Origin: an uncultured Muribaculaceae bacterium
Lineage (GTDB): Bacteria; Bacteroidota; Bacteroidia; Bacteroidales; Muribaculaceae
Length of the DNA: 64,000 nucleotides
Assembly (NCBI GenBank): GCA_910587185.1
Contig: CAJULY010000011.1
Location: forward strand, 18,625 to 82,624
Direction of reading: 5' to 3'
Both the position numbers and the translations under genes were made by a program. Position 1 is the stretch's first letter. Every line of letters begins with the position of its first letter. Of this stretch, positions 9,467 to 19,366 are shown piece after piece. A model generated the notes under the pieces. That model saw nothing but the letters and a program-made list of their open reading frames with translations, was not told the origin of the DNA and did no database searches.

Positions 9467-9802
9467 TTATTTCTGGGTCTGCTGGTTCTGTGCATCCTGC
9501 TGCGCATCGGCAGGAGATTCGAAGACTGAACCCTTATCGATGGTTATCGAGACGTTGGGAGCAATCTCGACCACGAAAGTAGTATCTTTTACTTTCTTTA
9601 CCTTTCCGTAGATTCCGCCCGCTGTGACAACCTTCTGGCCTTCCTGAATTCCTTCGCGGAACTCGCGCAGCTTTTTGGCTTTCTTTTGCTGGGGACGGAT
9701 CATGAAGAAATAAAATACTGCGATGATCGCTACAATCATCAGGATATTCATAAGACCGGCGTTCTGACCGGCTGCAGCTTGAAGCATGACAAATGACAAC
9801 AT
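9467..9802 (-). CDS. yajC: Preprotein translocase accessory subunit YajC
   Basis: Small inner-membrane partner of SecDF. One transmembrane helix (NILMIVAIIAVFYFFMI, about residues 19-35) is followed by the diagnostic RPQQKKAKK basic stretch, then the conserved VVTAGGIYGKV segment near 56-66. The C-terminus is Gln/Ala rich. 111 residues is standard. It is 85 bp downstream of nusB and in the same direction. Confidence 0.95.
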   Translation of the reverse strand: MLSFVMLQAAAGQNAGLMNILMIVAIIAVFYFFMIRPQQKKAKKLREFREGIQEGQKVVTAGGIYGKVKKVKDTTFVVEIAPNVSITIDKGSVFESPADAQQDAQNQQTQK

Positions 9803-9886
9803 ACTGTATATCTTTTTATTTTAAAAAATTATGTTACAAATATAAGACATATATTTGGTTTCTGCCAATTCTGTTAAATTATTAAC

Positions 9887-11308
9887 TTATTTTTTAAGCA
9901 ATTTCCCTTCTTCCTGAAGGTGACTTATGACAGAATAGAGAATTCCATTGATGAACTGACCGCTGCGCGGAGTACTGTAGGAATTGGCGATTTCGATATA
10001 TTCGTTTAGCGTAACGGCTATTGGGATAGCCGGATAATTCAATAACTCGGAAATTGCCGTACACATTATTATCACATCCATGAAGGCAAGTCGTTCCGGA
10101 TCCCATTGACTCGAATTTATGAATTTGTCAACATATCCGCGATACGTATCGAAATTGTCTATCGTATCTGTAAACAATTCCTCTCCGAAACGTGAATCCT
10201 CTTCATCCTTGAATTGCGGGAGGACGAAAGAGGCATTAATATTATTCTCACAAGCATCTGCAGCCTTTTTCAGAGTCTTGACAACGAAAGTTCCTATTAT
10301 ATCTGAATCGTCATTCCAATATACCGATTTTGATTCGAGATATTCTGCGAGCTCGTCAGAAGGAAGGATTATGTGCTTCATCACCTGACGCCAGAATTCA
10401 CAGTCATCCTTTAACGTTGAACTTTCGCTTGACATGTATTCCGCATAAAGCTCCGAGCCGACGATCTTGTCAAGAATAGTCATCAGGAAATCAGGATCCT
10501 CGCTCCAGGAGACCTTCTTCTCCGAACAGAGTTCATTGAATTCCTCGTTTGATTCAAGTATGGCCGTAAGCTTGTTGTCAACGAATTTCATATTTGGATT
10601 AAGATCCTCGCTTGTGGCCAGGAACTTATTCTTTGCATTATCCAGACGGCGGTCCTGAAGACGGACAAGTTCAACCGGAAGCGACAGCAATCTCAGATAT
10701 AACTCATAGGACTTGTCAAGTGATGTCTGCAATGAATGACGGGCTTCGATGAGAAGTTTCCGGTAACTGCCGCAACTGTCGAGAGTCTCCCGCAGCATCT
10801 TGAGAGCATTTTCATAACCGACATTGGAAAAATTCTCATCTTTGCGTGCAGCCTCAAGCAGTTCCGGACTTTTCGCAATAATTGAATCTATCACGACATC
10901 CCAGAATTCTATGTCACCCGCAACATTCTTATCCTTGCGATGTGTGTAGCTGCGATAAATTGCTGAAGCTAAGATTGCACGATATATTGCGTCGGTCGCG
11001 GTGTCAAACTGAGATGCGCTCTGGATACGACGATATATCGCATCTTTTACAGCCGGATCATTTTTCAAAGCTTTGCCTATCCGGTTCTCAGCAAGAAATT
11101 TATTCTGGAAAGTAACAGACGCAACTCCGGTCCGATAACCCGATAGTCTCAACACCATAAGCAGTAAATCGAGATACATATTGTAAGCATACTGCTTGTC
11201 GCGTGAAGTTGACTCAGGCGCTGTTATCAGATGGAACTCATTGCGGTTTAGAAAGTAACAGAAAAGCATCTGAACTACTTTCGTACGTATCAAAACTCGA
11301 TTTATCAT
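9887..11308 (-). CDS. nusB: NusB-like antitermination factor with internal duplication
   Basis: The C-terminal third (about residues 380-473, including WDPERLAFMDVIIMCTA and the LNEYIEIANSYSTP motif) is the NusB RNA-binding fold used in rRNA transcription antitermination. The start MINRVLIRTKVVQ matches the usual Bacteroidota NusB N-terminus. At 473 residues it exceeds the roughly 310 common in Bacteroidota. The extra length is explained by two related blocks: about 38-185 and about 195-350. DKQYAYNMYLDLL matches DKSYELYLRLLSL, NKFLAENRIGKAL matches MKFVDNKLTAIL, and IEFWDVVIDSII matches CEFWRQVMKHII. The simplest reading is an in-frame partial gene duplication. Antitermination activity is inferred. 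Confidence 0.85.
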   Translation of the reverse strand: MINRVLIRTKVVQMLFCYFLNRNEFHLITAPESTSRDKQYAYNMYLDLLLMVLRLSGYRTGVASVTFQNKFLAENRIGKALKNDPAVKDAIYRRIQSASQFDTATDAIYRAILASAIYRSYTHRKDKNVAGDIEFWDVVIDSIIAKSPELLEAARKDENFSNVGYENALKMLRETLDSCGSYRKLLIEARHSLQTSLDKSYELYLRLLSLPVELVRLQDRRLDNAKNKFLATSEDLNPNMKFVDNKLTAILESNEEFNELCSEKKVSWSEDPDFLMTILDKIVGSELYAEYMSSESSTLKDDCEFWRQVMKHIILPSDELAEYLESKSVYWNDDSDIIGTFVVKTLKKAADACENNINASFVLPQFKDEEDSRFGEELFTDTIDNFDTYRGYVDKFINSSQWDPERLAFMDVIIMCTAISELLNYPAIPIAVTLNEYIEIANSYSTPRSGQFINGILYSVISHLQEEGKLLKK

Positions 11309-11373
11309 TACTTTAATGTGCTATCGTTTTATTAATTTATTTGCAAAATTAATGAAAAAATTTCGGTCACGCC

Positions 11374-12417
11374 TTATTTTAAACCGTTTTTATTTTTTCG
11401 AAACAGTTTATAATTTTCTCGTGAAACCTGTTCTTTTTGCTCAATCAAATATTTTGCCTCGGGAAACCGGATGAGCCCGTCATGTATGAACTTGGCCTTT
11501 AAAAGATTGGCCTTCTCACTTGCGACACTCATTCCTGTCACGGGGTTTCTTTTGACATCTGCCGGAATATTATAGATGGTAACCGGCGTAGTCTCGGCTA
11601 AAGGAGGATATCCCAGCATGGTCCACATGACCGGACCGTCAGGGGTCAGCTCTATTACAACCGCAGATGCTGACGATGGTCTTGGGATAAAGTTTCTGTC
11701 AGATATTTCTGTAGTTTCCTCCGTGAAGATACACGTGTCGGAAGACAGGTCATGATACTTTCTCGACAGGTATTCGGTAAAAAGTTCCGGACATATTTTC
11801 TCTGAAAGATGTCGCTCTATGACACGGCTCGCAATCTCATATCTCTCGAATCCATATCCACCCTCTTTTTTGCCGGAAAAAGAAAAATTACTCCTGACAA
11901 GCATCCCTGATGGATTATCCCGGGTCTCGAACTTGACATAGCCGTAATCATCCGTTTCAAAATATGCGCCCTCGCCGCTCCGGTCTATCACTCCGAAATT
12001 AGTTCTTACTCCGAGAGGCTTGGGCAGAGAATCAAGTAGTCTCTCAAAATCATCGACAGTCCGGCAGCCGGAAAGTGCGAGTGTCATAATAATTCCTTCC
12101 CTGTCTTTCCATTGTTCCTTATTTTCCGGCAAATTTCCGGCAACAGTATTGATTATAGCGAACCCACACCGATTCACCCCGGCCCATGCTTCACGCTTCA
12201 ATGAGTCCGATGAGTTAAAAACGGCTATATAATCAAAATCACAACTGGAACCTTTGACTGAATCCACATAATTCCACTTATGGGAAGTATCACGATGTTT
12301 CCATATCATCGGCATTCCCGATCGGGAAAATCGGCCCGATATTATGGCCGAAGTACAGGCATCACCTGTGGCGAAACCAAGAACAACGTAAAACAATATC
12401 AGAATATATTTCTTCAT
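11374..12417 (-). CDS. Exported Ntn-hydrolase (C45/acyl-transferase-like)
   Basis: Predicted secreted N-terminal-nucleophile hydrolase. A signal peptide of about 20 residues ends at GDA, directly exposing Cys21 of CTSAIIS as the mature N-terminal nucleophile. This is the hallmark of the choloylglycine hydrolase/C45 acyl-coenzyme-A:6-aminopenicillanate group. Further family features are KHRDTS near 40 and GVNRCGFAIINT near 79-90. Members cleave amide bonds of acylated amino acids, bile salts or related compounds; the substrate here cannot be stated. It overlaps the capA-like gene by 4 bp (ATGA), so the two are coupled. Confidence 0.78.
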   Translation of the reverse strand: MKKYILILFYVVLGFATGDACTSAIISGRFSRSGMPMIWKHRDTSHKWNYVDSVKGSSCDFDYIAVFNSSDSLKREAWAGVNRCGFAIINTVAGNLPENKEQWKDREGIIMTLALSGCRTVDDFERLLDSLPKPLGVRTNFGVIDRSGEGAYFETDDYGYVKFETRDNPSGMLVRSNFSFSGKKEGGYGFERYEIASRVIERHLSEKICPELFTEYLSRKYHDLSSDTCIFTEETTEISDRNFIPRPSSASAVVIELTPDGPVMWTMLGYPPLAETTPVTIYNIPADVKRNPVTGMSVASEKANLLKAKFIHDGLIRFPEAKYLIEQKEQVSRENYKLFRKNKNGLK

Positions 12418-13493
12418 CGCATGTAGGAGGATATAGACATCGAGTCGGCCGGCACATTTTTATTATGTTTTCTGAATATTTCAGTAGCTCTTCTTACAAA
12501 CTGATTCTTCTTCGGCTGAAAGTCTTTCCTGAAATTTGCTTCGGCTGGAAGCACTTTGAAATTTTTTTGAGATGAAGACGGAGGCTGTACCACGACAAGT
12601 CTGTAGGTGGCGGTATCGACAATCGCCTTTCCTGAACCATCACGCTTTATTCTGACCCTGACCATCGCGCCCCCAACCGTGTCATCTTTTCTCATAGCTG
12701 ATACAAAATTACCCAATGAATAGACAGTCAGAACTTTTTTCCCGTACTCGTCATTGTAATTCATTTCCATCGGCTGGATCACATGTGGATGAGACCCTAT
12801 AATCAGATCTACACCCTCATCCTCCAGAAAGCGGGCCAGTCGTTTCTGTTCGGCATTGGGGAGCAAAACATATTCGATGCCCCAATGCATGCAGACGGCT
12901 ATTATCTCGGCACCCTTCTCCTTGGCTTTCGCTATATCTTTCCTGATCTGTTGCCGGTCAATATAATTGACCACGGCATCATTCTGAATCTTGATTCCGT
13001 TCGTTCCGTAGGTATAATTCAGCATACCGATCTTGAAACCCTTGACATCAACTATCGCGGGACAAAGGCTGTCTCTCTCGGTTCGGTTTCTGAACGTACC
13101 GGTATGTGGAAGTCCCAATCTGTCCAATGCGTCGAGTGTCCTTTTCAGCCCCTTGTCCCGACGGTCCAGAGTATGATTGTTTGCTGTCAGGATAAAATCA
13201 AACCCGGCATCCTTCAATTCTTCCGCGTAACTGTCAGGCGCGCAAAACATCGGGTAGCCGGAATAGGGTTTTCCGCCCAAAGGAGTCTCGAGATTCACGA
13301 CTGCAAAATCGGCTGACTCTATATAAGGCCTGACTTCATCATAATATCCGGAATAATCATAACTGCCACCGGATGATTTCGCGGCGACAATTTGTCGTTC
13401 ATGCTGCATCGCATCGCCGGCAAAAACCAACTCGACGGAGTCCGTTGAAAAGAAAGATGCCGCAATAGAGAGTACAATCGCAATCAAAGACAT
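12414..13493 (-). CDS. CapA-family metallophosphatase-like protein
   Basis: Exported protein of the CapA/PgsA family (calcineurin-like fold). It has an N-terminal hydrophobic signal (about residues 1-16) and the family signatures GDAMQH, NLETPLGG, NNHTLDRRDKG, MHWGIEY and GSHPHVIQP. These histidine- and aspartate-rich blocks correspond to the metal site. In Bacillus the relative is required for poly-gamma-glutamate export; no pgsBC genes are present here, so the role is open. 359 residues. It is 3 bp from thiL and 4 bp overlapping with the Ntn hydrolase gene. Confidence 0.85.
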   Translation of the reverse strand: MSLIAIVLSIAASFFSTDSVELVFAGDAMQHERQIVAAKSSGGSYDYSGYYDEVRPYIESADFAVVNLETPLGGKPYSGYPMFCAPDSYAEELKDAGFDFILTANNHTLDRRDKGLKRTLDALDRLGLPHTGTFRNRTERDSLCPAIVDVKGFKIGMLNYTYGTNGIKIQNDAVVNYIDRQQIRKDIAKAKEKGAEIIAVCMHWGIEYVLLPNAEQKRLARFLEDEGVDLIIGSHPHVIQPMEMNYNDEYGKKVLTVYSLGNFVSAMRKDDTVGGAMVRVRIKRDGSGKAIVDTATYRLVVVQPPSSSQKNFKVLPAEANFRKDFQPKKNQFVRRATEIFRKHNKNVPADSMSISSYMR

Positions 13494-13496
13494 CCG

Positions 13497-14531
13497 TCAC
13501 TCTTTAGACATGTGATTGAAGCCCTGCGCTTTCAGAGGAATCTCGGTATCGTCACGTGTCACCAGTGCGCAGCCTGCCTCAGGTTTGGTGATATAACCAA
13601 TAACTTTTACGCCGGGAATTCGGGAGACTTCATCATTGAAATGAAGAGGAACCGTGAAAAGCAATTCGTAATCCTCGCCGCCGTTCATTGCAGCCGTTAC
13701 AAGATTCATATTGACTTCTTCGGCCATCACCGCCGTCTGATAATCAATAGGAAGTCTTTCTTCATACACACGGCAGCCGGTGTCAGAAGCCTTGCAGATA
13801 TGAAGCAGCTCGGAAGAAAGGCCGTCACTGATATCCATCATGGATGTAGGAACGATATTTCGTTCCGCGAGTTCCTTGATTATATCGCGCCTGGCCTCAG
13901 GCTTCAGTTGCCGTTCGATAAGATATTCCTTCCCTTCAAATTTCGGAATGAAATCCTTGTCTCCGTTCGAGACGCGTTTCTCTCGTTCAAGAAGCTGGAG
14001 ACCCATATAGGCAGCTCCGAGATCGCCGCTCACACATATAAGATCGGTTTCTTTCGCACCTGATCTATAGACGATCTTATCCTTGGGAGCATCTCCAATG
14101 CATGTGACGCTTATGACAAGTCCTGACCGGGAAGCTGTCGTGTCACCGCCAACAAGATCGACGCCATATATCTCACAGGCCAATCTTATGCCTGAATAGA
14201 GTTGCTCGATATGCTCTACGGTAAATCGGGATGAAATCGCAAGACCTACAGTAATCTGACGCGGAGTGCCGTTCATGGCGTATATATCAGAAAAATTCAC
14301 GACAGCCGCCTTGTAACCCAGATGCTTCAGCGGAACGTAAGTCAGATCGAAATGCACCCCTTCGACCAGAAGATCCGTACTCACTATGACATCCGTATCA
14401 GGATAACGGACCACAGCGCCGTCGTCTCCGACTCCGGCTACTGTCGAGATATTGATTTTTTCAAGATTTTTGGTCAGACGGTCAATGAGACCGAACTCGC
14501 CGATAGTCGAAATCTCAGTCTGTTGTTCCAT
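13497..14531 (-). CDS. thiL: Thiamine-monophosphate kinase
   Basis: ATP-dependent kinase forming thiamine diphosphate from thiamine monophosphate; PurM-like fold. Characteristic blocks are GEFGLIDRL at the start, VGDDGAVV near 36-43, the metal-binding VGGDTTAS near 125, and MDISDGLSSEL near 230. The 344 residues match the family. It is 12 bp downstream of the purine phosphorylase gene and 3 bp from the CapA-like gene, in a run of minus-strand genes. No other thiamine genes are near. Confidence 0.94.
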   Translation of the reverse strand: MEQQTEISTIGEFGLIDRLTKNLEKINISTVAGVGDDGAVVRYPDTDVIVSTDLLVEGVHFDLTYVPLKHLGYKAAVVNFSDIYAMNGTPRQITVGLAISSRFTVEHIEQLYSGIRLACEIYGVDLVGGDTTASRSGLVISVTCIGDAPKDKIVYRSGAKETDLICVSGDLGAAYMGLQLLEREKRVSNGDKDFIPKFEGKEYLIERQLKPEARRDIIKELAERNIVPTSMMDISDGLSSELLHICKASDTGCRVYEERLPIDYQTAVMAEEVNMNLVTAAMNGGEDYELLFTVPLHFNDEVSRIPGVKVIGYITKPEAGCALVTRDDTEIPLKAQGFNHMSKE

Positions 14532-14543
14532 GACTACCGCAAT

Positions 14544-15359
14544 TTATTCTGCTCTCGCAACAAGTTCTTTCATTATCTCCATCATGCGGGGCTGTGCCTC
14601 TTCAGCAGCCTTCTGCACCTCTTCATGAGTGGGGACATCCGTGACATCCTTCCCTCCGAGATCGGTTATGACCGAGACTCCGAAAACTTTCATACCTCCA
14701 TGATTTGCCACTATTACTTCCGGAACGGTTGACATTCCGACCGCATCGCCTCCTATTATACGGAAATATTCATACTCGGCAGGTGTTTCGAAAGTAGGTC
14801 CTTGCGTGCCTACATAGACGCCGTGCATGACGCGTATCCCTTTTTCTGCCGCGATCTTGTCAGCCAGATCTATCAGTTTATGACTGTATGCCTCTGTCAT
14901 AGCTGGGAACCTCGGCCCGAGACGGTTGTCATTTTTCCCGTGAAGAGGATTCTCAGGGAACAGATTGATATGATCAGTGATTATCATGATATCGCCGACC
15001 CGGAACTCTTTGTTCATTCCGCCGGCCGCATTGCTGACATACAGAGTCTCGATCCCGAGTTCCTTCATGACTCGCACCGGGAAAGTCACCTGTTTCATGT
15101 CATACCCCTCATAATAGTGGAAACGGCCCTGCATTGCCATGACCGGCTTAGTTCCGAGACGGCCGAAAATCAGATTCCCGCTGTGGCCTTCAACCGTTGA
15201 TACAGGGAAATTAGGGATTTCCTTATATGGTATATATTGTTTGTCATCTATATGATCAACCAACGCTCCGAGACCGGTTCCAAGAATAATGGCGGTTTTC
15301 GGCATCTCTCCGACCTTGGCGCGGATATAATTTGCTGTTTCTTGAATTTTGTCAATCAT
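14544..15359 (-). CDS. Purine nucleoside phosphorylase (trimeric type)
   Basis: Phosphorolysis of guanosine/inosine-type nucleosides in purine salvage. The sequence shows the phosphate-binding LGTGLGALVD (26-35), EGHSGNL, QGRFHYYEGY, VSNAAGGMN near 109-117, and GVYVGTQGPTFETPAEYE in the purine site, followed by VGMSTVPE. 271 residues, typical of the PNP class shared with mammals and Bacillus PunA. It heads the pnp-thiL-capA-Ntn run and follows lpxK by 34 bp. Confidence 0.94.
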   Translation of the reverse strand: MIDKIQETANYIRAKVGEMPKTAIILGTGLGALVDHIDDKQYIPYKEIPNFPVSTVEGHSGNLIFGRLGTKPVMAMQGRFHYYEGYDMKQVTFPVRVMKELGIETLYVSNAAGGMNKEFRVGDIMIITDHINLFPENPLHGKNDNRLGPRFPAMTEAYSHKLIDLADKIAAEKGIRVMHGVYVGTQGPTFETPAEYEYFRIIGGDAVGMSTVPEVIVANHGGMKVFGVSVITDLGGKDVTDVPTHEEVQKAAEEAQPRMMEIMKELVARAE

Positions 15360-15393
15360 GAGTATTCTGTTTTTATTTGTTTGTCTTTTTGTT

Positions 15394-16497
15394 TTATCTG
15401 ACGAGTGAGTTATTACGTAACAGATTTATTACAACTGTCTCCAAAGGTTGTTCATTAAATTCTTCAAAAGTTACCTGAATTGGCAGATAATAGATATACT
15501 TGCGGAGACTATGGGGGAAATAAGGATTATTCATTAGTCTGACGGCATCCTTCTCAGTGGTCACTATGTACTTCCTCATGCCCTTCATCGACGTGAATTT
15601 TTCTTCTATCGCCTGAAGATCTGACTGCGTGAAATTATGATGGTCACTGAATCTCTTTATTTTCACCTTGGCCTTATAGGTCCTCAGCTGTCTGACAAAC
15701 GGGCGGGGATTAGCTACTCCTGTTACGGCAAGGAGACAATCGTTCGGAGTGAGTTCGCCCATCACCAGATTGTTTTTCCCTCTGTCGCCCTCTTTGAACA
15801 GAGGCACCGGAGCCATATATCTGAAACGGGAAAACAATAATTTCTGATATGGGAAAAGATTCAGATTCTCGGCAATGACTCTGCGCTGAATAGGTTGCAT
15901 TCCTTCAGGACATTTGGTTACAATGACCACATCAGCCCTGTTCAACGCACTCATCGGCTCCCGTAATCGGCCAAAAGGCAAAAGGCTGTCATTATAAGGC
16001 AAACGCGAAGCCTCCATGAGAACGATGGAAAGTCTGGGCTTGACATAACGGTGCTGAAAAGCATCGTCAAGAATAATCATGTCGAGACCCGGGGCGATCT
16101 CACGCATTTTTTTTATACCTTCAGCTCTTTTCTCGCACACCGCTACAGAAATCCCCCGATCTTTGAATTTACGGTATATCTGGTATGGTTCGTCACCGAT
16201 ATCTTCCACATGTGAATTCTCTGTTGCCATCACGAATCCTTTCGTCCGCCGTTTATAGCCTCGGCTCAACATCCCGATACGGTAATCCTTATAAAGCGTT
16301 GAGAGAAGATACTCGGTGTGGGGCGTTTTGCCCGAACCGCCTACACTTATGTTCCCCACCGTAATGACAGGAATATCGAATTCATGCTGTTTCAGAATTC
16401 CTTTGTCGAACATGGCGTTACGTATGGCCACGACCCCTCTATAAACCAATGAGATCGGTTTAAGCAGGATATATGACAATATTTTACGTTTCGCCAT
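15394..16497 (-). CDS. lpxK: Tetraacyldisaccharide 4'-kinase
   Basis: Inner-membrane-associated kinase that phosphorylates the 4' position of the lipid A precursor. The N-terminus carries a short membrane-interacting stretch followed by the P-loop TVGNISVGGSGKTPH (about 46-60). LDDAFQHR near 141-148 is the conserved metal/catalytic segment, and TTEKDAVRL near the C-terminus is also diagnostic. 367 residues. It confirms a Gram-negative outer membrane with lipid A. It lies 18 bp downstream of sppA. Confidence 0.95.
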   Translation of the reverse strand: MAKRKILSYILLKPISLVYRGVVAIRNAMFDKGILKQHEFDIPVITVGNISVGGSGKTPHTEYLLSTLYKDYRIGMLSRGYKRRTKGFVMATENSHVEDIGDEPYQIYRKFKDRGISVAVCEKRAEGIKKMREIAPGLDMIILDDAFQHRYVKPRLSIVLMEASRLPYNDSLLPFGRLREPMSALNRADVVIVTKCPEGMQPIQRRVIAENLNLFPYQKLLFSRFRYMAPVPLFKEGDRGKNNLVMGELTPNDCLLAVTGVANPRPFVRQLRTYKAKVKIKRFSDHHNFTQSDLQAIEEKFTSMKGMRKYIVTTEKDAVRLMNNPYFPHSLRKYIYYLPIQVTFEEFNEQPLETVVINLLRNNSLVR

Positions 16498-16515
16498 CGA
16501 GCAGTTATTTTACGA

Positions 16516-18279
16516 TCAGTTAATGCGAATATAGTCCATGCGGGCCTGCAGAGGATATATCGTGCGGATTTGGCGCATGACTTTCAGACAATAGGAAGCC
16601 GCTACCATATCATTGCCGGCGACAGCCGACTGCATCTCGGGATCCATCTCAAGGAGCATTTCCCACCATTTGTTTTTAACTTCAGGATATTCTGTTATAT
16701 AATAAGTATCGGCGCCGAGAGCCTTGGTCATGTCTGCGAGAGCGTCGTCAAGCCCCCCAAGTTTATCGACAAGGCCATTTTTAAGCGCACTCTGGCCGTC
16801 CCAGACTCGTCCCTCAGCAATTGCTTTTATCTGATCGACACTCCGTTTACGACCTTTCGCACATCGTCCGACAAATAGTTCATATCCGTTATCGACGTAT
16901 GACTGCATGGCGGAGCGCTGTCCCTCGCTCATAGGTTCCATGATTGAGGGGAAATTACCTTTGTTCGTTGAAACGGTTGCAGTATTGACACCAAGCTTGT
17001 CCTTTAGCAAAGGCTGGATATTGGGGATTATGCCGAAAATACCTATAGATCCGGTCAACGTCAGAGGTTCCGCGTAAATCTTGTCGGCTCCGCAGGAAAT
17101 ATAATATCCGCCTGAAGCGGCGACATCACTCATTGACACATAGAAAGGTTTTTTGCTTTTTGCCTTGAATTGTTCCAAAGCTTCCCATATCTGTTCAGAA
17201 GCGTAGGCACTTCCGCCTCCTGAATTAACCCTGAGTATAAGACCGTCGATATTTTCGTTGTCGGCAAGATCAAGAATGACGGGGACAAGACGGTCCGACG
17301 CTATTCCGTCGCTACCGCTTTCCGTGATATCGCCCAATGCGTAAAGTACTGCGATATTTTTTCCGCTGTCCTTATGTTTTTTTAGCGGTGACTCGGCAGC
17401 CGTGAGATAGTCGGTATATGCAATGAGCGACGGCTCTTTCTCTTTGCCGGTCTTGTCTGCCATCATTTTCTCCATCTGATGACGGTATTTCACTCCATCG
17501 ACCAGCCGTTCCTTCTGGTAATAGGCTCCGTTGCGGGCGAAAGAAAATCCGTTGGCCCATGAATCTATGGAATCCGTCGGCACCTTGCGGCGCTGTGCCA
17601 GCCGTTCTTTCATATATTTCCAGATATTACCGAGGAAATGTTCCTGCTGCTCGCGGTTTGCATCGCTCATGCCGTCAAGAATAAACGGCTCGACCGCACT
17701 CTTGTAGGTTCCGACTTTGACGACCTGGGCTTCGACGCCTATTTTGTCAAGAAGGTCTTTGAAATACATTGTTGTTGATGACAGTCCGTGAATGTCGATC
17801 ATTCCTATGGGATTGATGAAAAGGCTGTCGGAAGCAGAGGCTACATAATAATCGCCTTGTGAATATGTATCGGCATAACTGAACACCCATTTCCCCGACT
17901 TTTTGAAATCATCAAGAGCCTTGATGATAGCCTGGGCCTGGGCAAGTCCGACTGACATACCGCCGCAATCAAGATATATGCCCTTTATCCGGTCATCATC
18001 TTTTGCAGCCGCTATCGCATCGACTATATCGTTGAGGTTTATCGTGGCGGTTTCGGTGCCGTAAAGTTCATCTATCAGATTTCTTGTAGAGGCCCTGTCC
18101 GCCACAGTTCCGTTGAGCTGAAGATGAAGAATCGAATCATCCTTGATTTTCACCGATCCTTTACTGTCGCCGGAAGCGGCTATCACTCCTATTGTCAGAA
18201 ATATCAACAGGGTCCCGAGAATGACGGATACCCAGATTCCGGCTATAGTGCCGAGAAAACTATAGAGAAATTTTTTCAT
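16516..18279 (-). CDS. sppA: Signal peptide peptidase SppA, 67-kDa type
   Basis: Membrane-anchored serine protease that degrades cleaved signal peptides. An N-terminal transmembrane helix (about residues 5-35) anchors two ClpP-like domains. The catalytic lysine is in KVGTYKSAVEPF near 193-204, and the nucleophile serine is in DVAASGGYYIS near 385-395, giving the Lys-Ser dyad used by the long (E. coli-type) SppA. 587 residues fits. It precedes lpxK by 18 bp. Confidence 0.94.
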   Translation of the reverse strand: MKKFLYSFLGTIAGIWVSVILGTLLIFLTIGVIAASGDSKGSVKIKDDSILHLQLNGTVADRASTRNLIDELYGTETATINLNDIVDAIAAAKDDDRIKGIYLDCGGMSVGLAQAQAIIKALDDFKKSGKWVFSYADTYSQGDYYVASASDSLFINPIGMIDIHGLSSTTMYFKDLLDKIGVEAQVVKVGTYKSAVEPFILDGMSDANREQQEHFLGNIWKYMKERLAQRRKVPTDSIDSWANGFSFARNGAYYQKERLVDGVKYRHQMEKMMADKTGKEKEPSLIAYTDYLTAAESPLKKHKDSGKNIAVLYALGDITESGSDGIASDRLVPVILDLADNENIDGLILRVNSGGGSAYASEQIWEALEQFKAKSKKPFYVSMSDVAASGGYYISCGADKIYAEPLTLTGSIGIFGIIPNIQPLLKDKLGVNTATVSTNKGNFPSIMEPMSEGQRSAMQSYVDNGYELFVGRCAKGRKRSVDQIKAIAEGRVWDGQSALKNGLVDKLGGLDDALADMTKALGADTYYITEYPEVKNKWWEMLLEMDPEMQSAVAGNDMVAASYCLKVMRQIRTIYPLQARMDYIRIN

Positions 18280-18391
18280 TATAACAGTTTTATCGATGCT
18301 AAAAATTTAGCACCAACAAAATTAATGATTTTTTCTGTATATGTTAATAATTAGACCCGTTTTTTGCCAATCATTAGTTGTTTTAATGATT

Positions 18392-19366
18392 TTATTGTAT
18401 AGAGGGATAGAAATTTCTCTTTATTTTCCCGCTAAGAGTACGCGGAATTGCGCTGACGTATATTATTTCTTTCGGTCGTTCAGGTTTTTCAAGTAATGCT
18501 TCGAGCTTTCCTGCGAGATCGGCATCCACTTCCTTTCCTTCAATCACCAGAACGACTTCCCTGCCCCATTTACTGCTCTCGCGGGATGTGATGAAAAAAG
18601 CTCTCTCCTTGACCGCGCTTGCGATTTTGCGTTCTATTTCTTCCGGGAAAACTTTTATTCCTCCCGTATTTATGACATTATCATAACGCCCCTTCCATTT
18701 GAACGTTCTTGAATCCATAAGCTCGACAATATCATTAGTCACCAGCTTTTTAAAACTTCGTTCTGCTGAATTTATCGTTAGACAGCCACGCTCATCCGTG
18801 CTGAATGAAATGTCTGACAAAGCATGATAGTATTCTTCACCGGTCTTCCTGAGTGCTACATGACTGCATGTTTCTGTCATCCCGTATGTCACGTATGCAT
18901 TAAAATCATGCTCAGCCAAAACGGACTCATACTCAGGGCTCAGAGGAGCGCCTCCAATAATCAGATTCCGGATTCTGCCCACGTAGGGCGATTTCAGCAA
19001 CGAGGGTAACTGTGATGGCACTACTGCGCAGAGAGTTATGTCCCTGCCGGGATCCGATTTTAAAGGATTATTGCTCGGATTTTCCACCAAGAGTGATGCT
19101 CCGCTGAAAGCAGCCCTGACAATCATCATCTTGCCTGCTATATAACCCGGTGACAAAGGTAGGAACAGCAAAGAGTCTCCGGCTATTTTGAAAAAGCTGC
19201 ATGTTGTCATTGCCGAGAGAATCATGTCTGATTTCAGCAATCTTATTTTCTTGGGGGTACCGGTAGAGCCCGAGGTGTGTGCCTCGATATAATCCCTGCT
19301 GTCTTCCCATTCGCGAAGAAAAAGCAGAGCATCCCTGAGAGCCGGCTGTTCCCCTTTTATCTCCAT
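18392..19366 (-). CDS. menE: o-Succinylbenzoate-CoA ligase
   Basis: ANL-superfamily ligase activating o-succinylbenzoate with CoA for menaquinone synthesis. The AMP-binding motif AHTSGSTGTPKKI lies near residues 28-40, and YGMTETCSH near 164. The C-terminal hinge and lysine region (SGKIKRNFYP) is at the end. 324 residues is short for the superfamily but expected for the trimmed MenE of Bacteroidota, which lacks most of the N-terminal lobe. The start overlaps menC by 10 bp. It ends the menB-menC-menE run. Confidence 0.92.
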   Translation of the reverse strand: MEIKGEQPALRDALLFLREWEDSRDYIEAHTSGSTGTPKKIRLLKSDMILSAMTTCSFFKIAGDSLLFLPLSPGYIAGKMMIVRAAFSGASLLVENPSNNPLKSDPGRDITLCAVVPSQLPSLLKSPYVGRIRNLIIGGAPLSPEYESVLAEHDFNAYVTYGMTETCSHVALRKTGEEYYHALSDISFSTDERGCLTINSAERSFKKLVTNDIVELMDSRTFKWKGRYDNVINTGGIKVFPEEIERKIASAVKERAFFITSRESSKWGREVVLVIEGKEVDADLAGKLEALLEKPERPKEIIYVSAIPRTLSGKIKRNFYPSIQ

